64,000 nt of DNA. Source: Sphingobacteriales bacterium 50-39 (GTDB lineage Bacteria; Bacteroidota; Bacteroidia; Chitinophagales; Chitinophagaceae). The translations under genes and the position numbers were made by a program. Below are positions 62,642 to 64,000 of this stretch, in pieces. Location: NCBI GenBank assembly GCA_001898505.1, contig MKTZ01000004.1, positions 62,001 to 126,000 on the forward strand, in the 5' to 3' direction. Under the pieces are notes generated by a model. That model ran no database searches. It had not been told where the DNA came from and saw only the letters and a list, made by a program, of their open reading frames with translations. Every line of letters starts with the position of its first letter. Within the stretch, counting starts at the first letter, position 1.

Positions 62642-63933
62642 TGTGCGAAATTTTCCTGGTAATTCCCCCTGATCCTTTCCATGGGAGGATTGAAATACCC
62701 AAATTGCACCTGTGGAAATTCTTCCCTTATCAATTCCATCAGCTGTTTGACGCCCAGGAACTCTCCCGTGTCGGTGACGCCAAGCTTGCCCAGGTACCAG
62801 TCGGGATCGATGTTAAAATTACGCCATTGGATCATGGTCAGGTCTGTATCGCGAATGAGCTTGCGGAGGGCTTCGTATTCTTCCACGCTGTCCGTCATCC
62901 CGGGGAATACGAAATAATTGATGCTGGCCCATCCGCCGAAACTGCGTACCACTTTCAGGCTTTCCACGATGTCTTCGAAGCTATAGTTGTTGGGACGGTA
63001 GTAAGCTTCATAGATGGCTGCGCGGGCGGAGTTGGTACTGACGCGGATCGAGTCCAGCCCTGCCTCGCAAAGGGCCCGTACGGCAGCCGGCCTGCTCCCA
63101 TTGGTGTTGATATTGATGCTGCCCCTGGGAGTATGCTTGCGCATTTCCAAAATGGATTCGCGGATGGTCTCCCACATGAGGAGCGGTTCCCCTTCACAGC
63201 CTTGTCCGAAGCTGACGATCGGATAGGGGGCTGTCTGAAGATGTGGGACGGTGAATTCCACTATCTCTTCCGGGGTGGGTTTGAAGGTGAGCCGGTCCTG
63301 TGTAGAGGGAATGGCTTCTTCCTGTGGCTGGAAGGAGATACATCCGATGCAATTGGCGTTACAGGCGGGTGAGCTGGGGATGGGGCATTCCCAGCGTCCC
63401 ATAAAATAGTTACGGGCTGCCGGGCAATGGTAGGTCAGGCAGCAGTTTTCGGCGAGGTGGCGTATCAGCCTGTTATTGGGATAGGCTTTCAGGATGCTGT
63501 CGACCCCGCTGTTGATGACGTCCCAGTCATATCCCGCGCAATCCTGGCGGATGTCCTGTTCGATACGGACGGCGGGGACATAAAATTGGGAGTCATGCCA
63601 GCCGGCGGCAGTGTAGCAGAAGAGGGGTAGGGTGGGTGCATCCTTTCCCGTCTCGTAGGCTGCCAGGTAAAGACCCGTGTGCGCCGGAGGTATAAAGGCT
63701 GCTACGGCCCATCCTTTTTCGCAGAGACGCATCTCGCCTGTAAGGACATCGATGCCGATGCCCTTTCTGCCCGGCAGTTCATAGAGGGACCCGCCATCAG
63801 GCAGTTCTATCCAATCTTCTTCGGGGATTGGCAGAGCATCCCAACCACTGCGGCCTGTAGCATATAAACTAGTGTCTTCAAAAATATTCCCTTTTCCGTC
63901 GGAGTAGAGAATGTAAGGTGATCTTTTCAGCAT
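62638..63933 (-). CDS. Radical SAM protein
   Basis: This is a 431-residue radical S-adenosylmethionine enzyme. The cluster motif C-x3-C-x2-C lies at about residues 189-196 (ACNANCIGC). The SAM-binding segments SFGQGCEGEPLL and INTNGSRPAAVRALCEAGLD follow, typical of the family. The N-terminal 170 residues are an extra domain without clear identity (YSDGKGNIFEDTSLYATGRS), and Cys near 150-170 (ENCCLTYHCPA) might bind another cluster. Substrate unknown. It lies directly upstream of the coupled SDR gene. Confidence 0.88.
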   Translation of the reverse strand: MLKRSPYILYSDGKGNIFEDTSLYATGRSGWDALPIPEEDWIELPDGGSLYELPGRKGIGIDVLTGEMRLCEKGWAVAAFIPPAHTGLYLAAYETGKDAPTLPLFCYTAAGWHDSQFYVPAVRIEQDIRQDCAGYDWDVINSGVDSILKAYPNNRLIRHLAENCCLTYHCPAARNYFMGRWECPIPSSPACNANCIGCISFQPQEEAIPSTQDRLTFKPTPEEIVEFTVPHLQTAPYPIVSFGQGCEGEPLLMWETIRESILEMRKHTPRGSININTNGSRPAAVRALCEAGLDSIRVSTNSARAAIYEAYYRPNNYSFEDIVESLKVVRSFGGWASINYFVFPGMTDSVEEYEALRKLIRDTDLTMIQWRNFNIDPDWYLGKLGVTDTGEFLGVKQLMELIREEFPQVQFGYFNPPMERIRGNYQENFAH

Positions 63934-64000
63934 TTTCCTAAATAATGCCTACAAAATTCGTGAATTTGTTCCAACTGGGCGAAAGTTAGATTTTTTCGGA

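Noticed and set aside
1-64000. tRNA, rRNA, CRISPR and IS elements
   Set aside because: I looked for TPsiC-like GTTCGAATC arms, regular spaced repeats and transposase motifs and found none that hold up; this was by eye and a dedicated search could still find a weak case.

Overview
The window looks like chromosome of a Bacteroidota member of the Chitinophagaceae type. The evidence is two carbohydrate loci with a SusC/SusD pair and a hybrid two-component sensor carrying an AraC output domain, DUF5686 and TonB-linked proteins, TAnnTTTG-like -7 promoter boxes, and few Shine-Dalgarno sites. The family assignment is inferred from gene style; there is no rRNA marker. I found no tRNA, rRNA, CRISPR array, intact insertion sequence or prophage.

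Layout. 1-15.6 kb: a deoxysugar locus. It holds a partial SGNH hydrolase, a GntR repressor (-), a tandem class II aldolase, a TIM-barrel isomerase, a GH78 alpha-L-rhamnosidase, a 1496-residue GH71/99-like plus GH78 fusion, an FGGY kinase, an alpha/beta esterase, and a RidA gene next to a D-serine-dehydratase-like PLP enzyme. Isomerase, kinase and aldolase form the usual route from L-rhamnose to DHAP and lactaldehyde, with the secreted GH78 enzymes supplying rhamnose. 15.6-23.5 kb: an inositol-lipid locus with myo-inositol-phosphate synthase, PgpA-like phosphatase, GtrA protein, DUF5686 protein, CDP-alcohol phosphatidyltransferase fused to a DUF4833-like domain, a PAP2 inositol-phosphorylceramide-synthase-like enzyme, and a convergent TetR regulator. 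23.5-24.5 kb: a lone receiver protein and a CBS protein. 24.6-42.3 kb: a polysaccharide locus (HTCS, GH31 with PA14, SusC, SusD, FG-GAP/ASPIC lipoprotein, GH9), whose enzymes suggest xyloglucan or a related glucan, followed by a convergent DUF1080 protein.

43.2-64 kb is mixed. It has a probably nonsense-interrupted gene, a GC-rich structured element, a lytic transglycosylase, purK-purE, HPPD, an L,D-transpeptidase with a C-terminal TonB domain, an AT-rich two-gene module of unknown function, aspartate kinase, fructose-1,6-bisphosphatase, a CAP protein, an orphan ABC ATPase, a YfiT/DinB protein, a Nudix hydrolase, an FtsX/MacB permease, FolC, a TonB-like protein, a short-chain dehydrogenase and a radical SAM protein.

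The most unusual signals are: (i) four copies of a roughly 42-bp double-hairpin repeat with compensatory stem changes, each in the leader of a plus-strand gene; (ii) the inositol-lipid locus with a fused synthase and an array of CTGTT half-sites upstream; (iii) the two-gene module at 49.9-51.4 kb; (iv) several domain fusions and a degenerate second aldolase domain.
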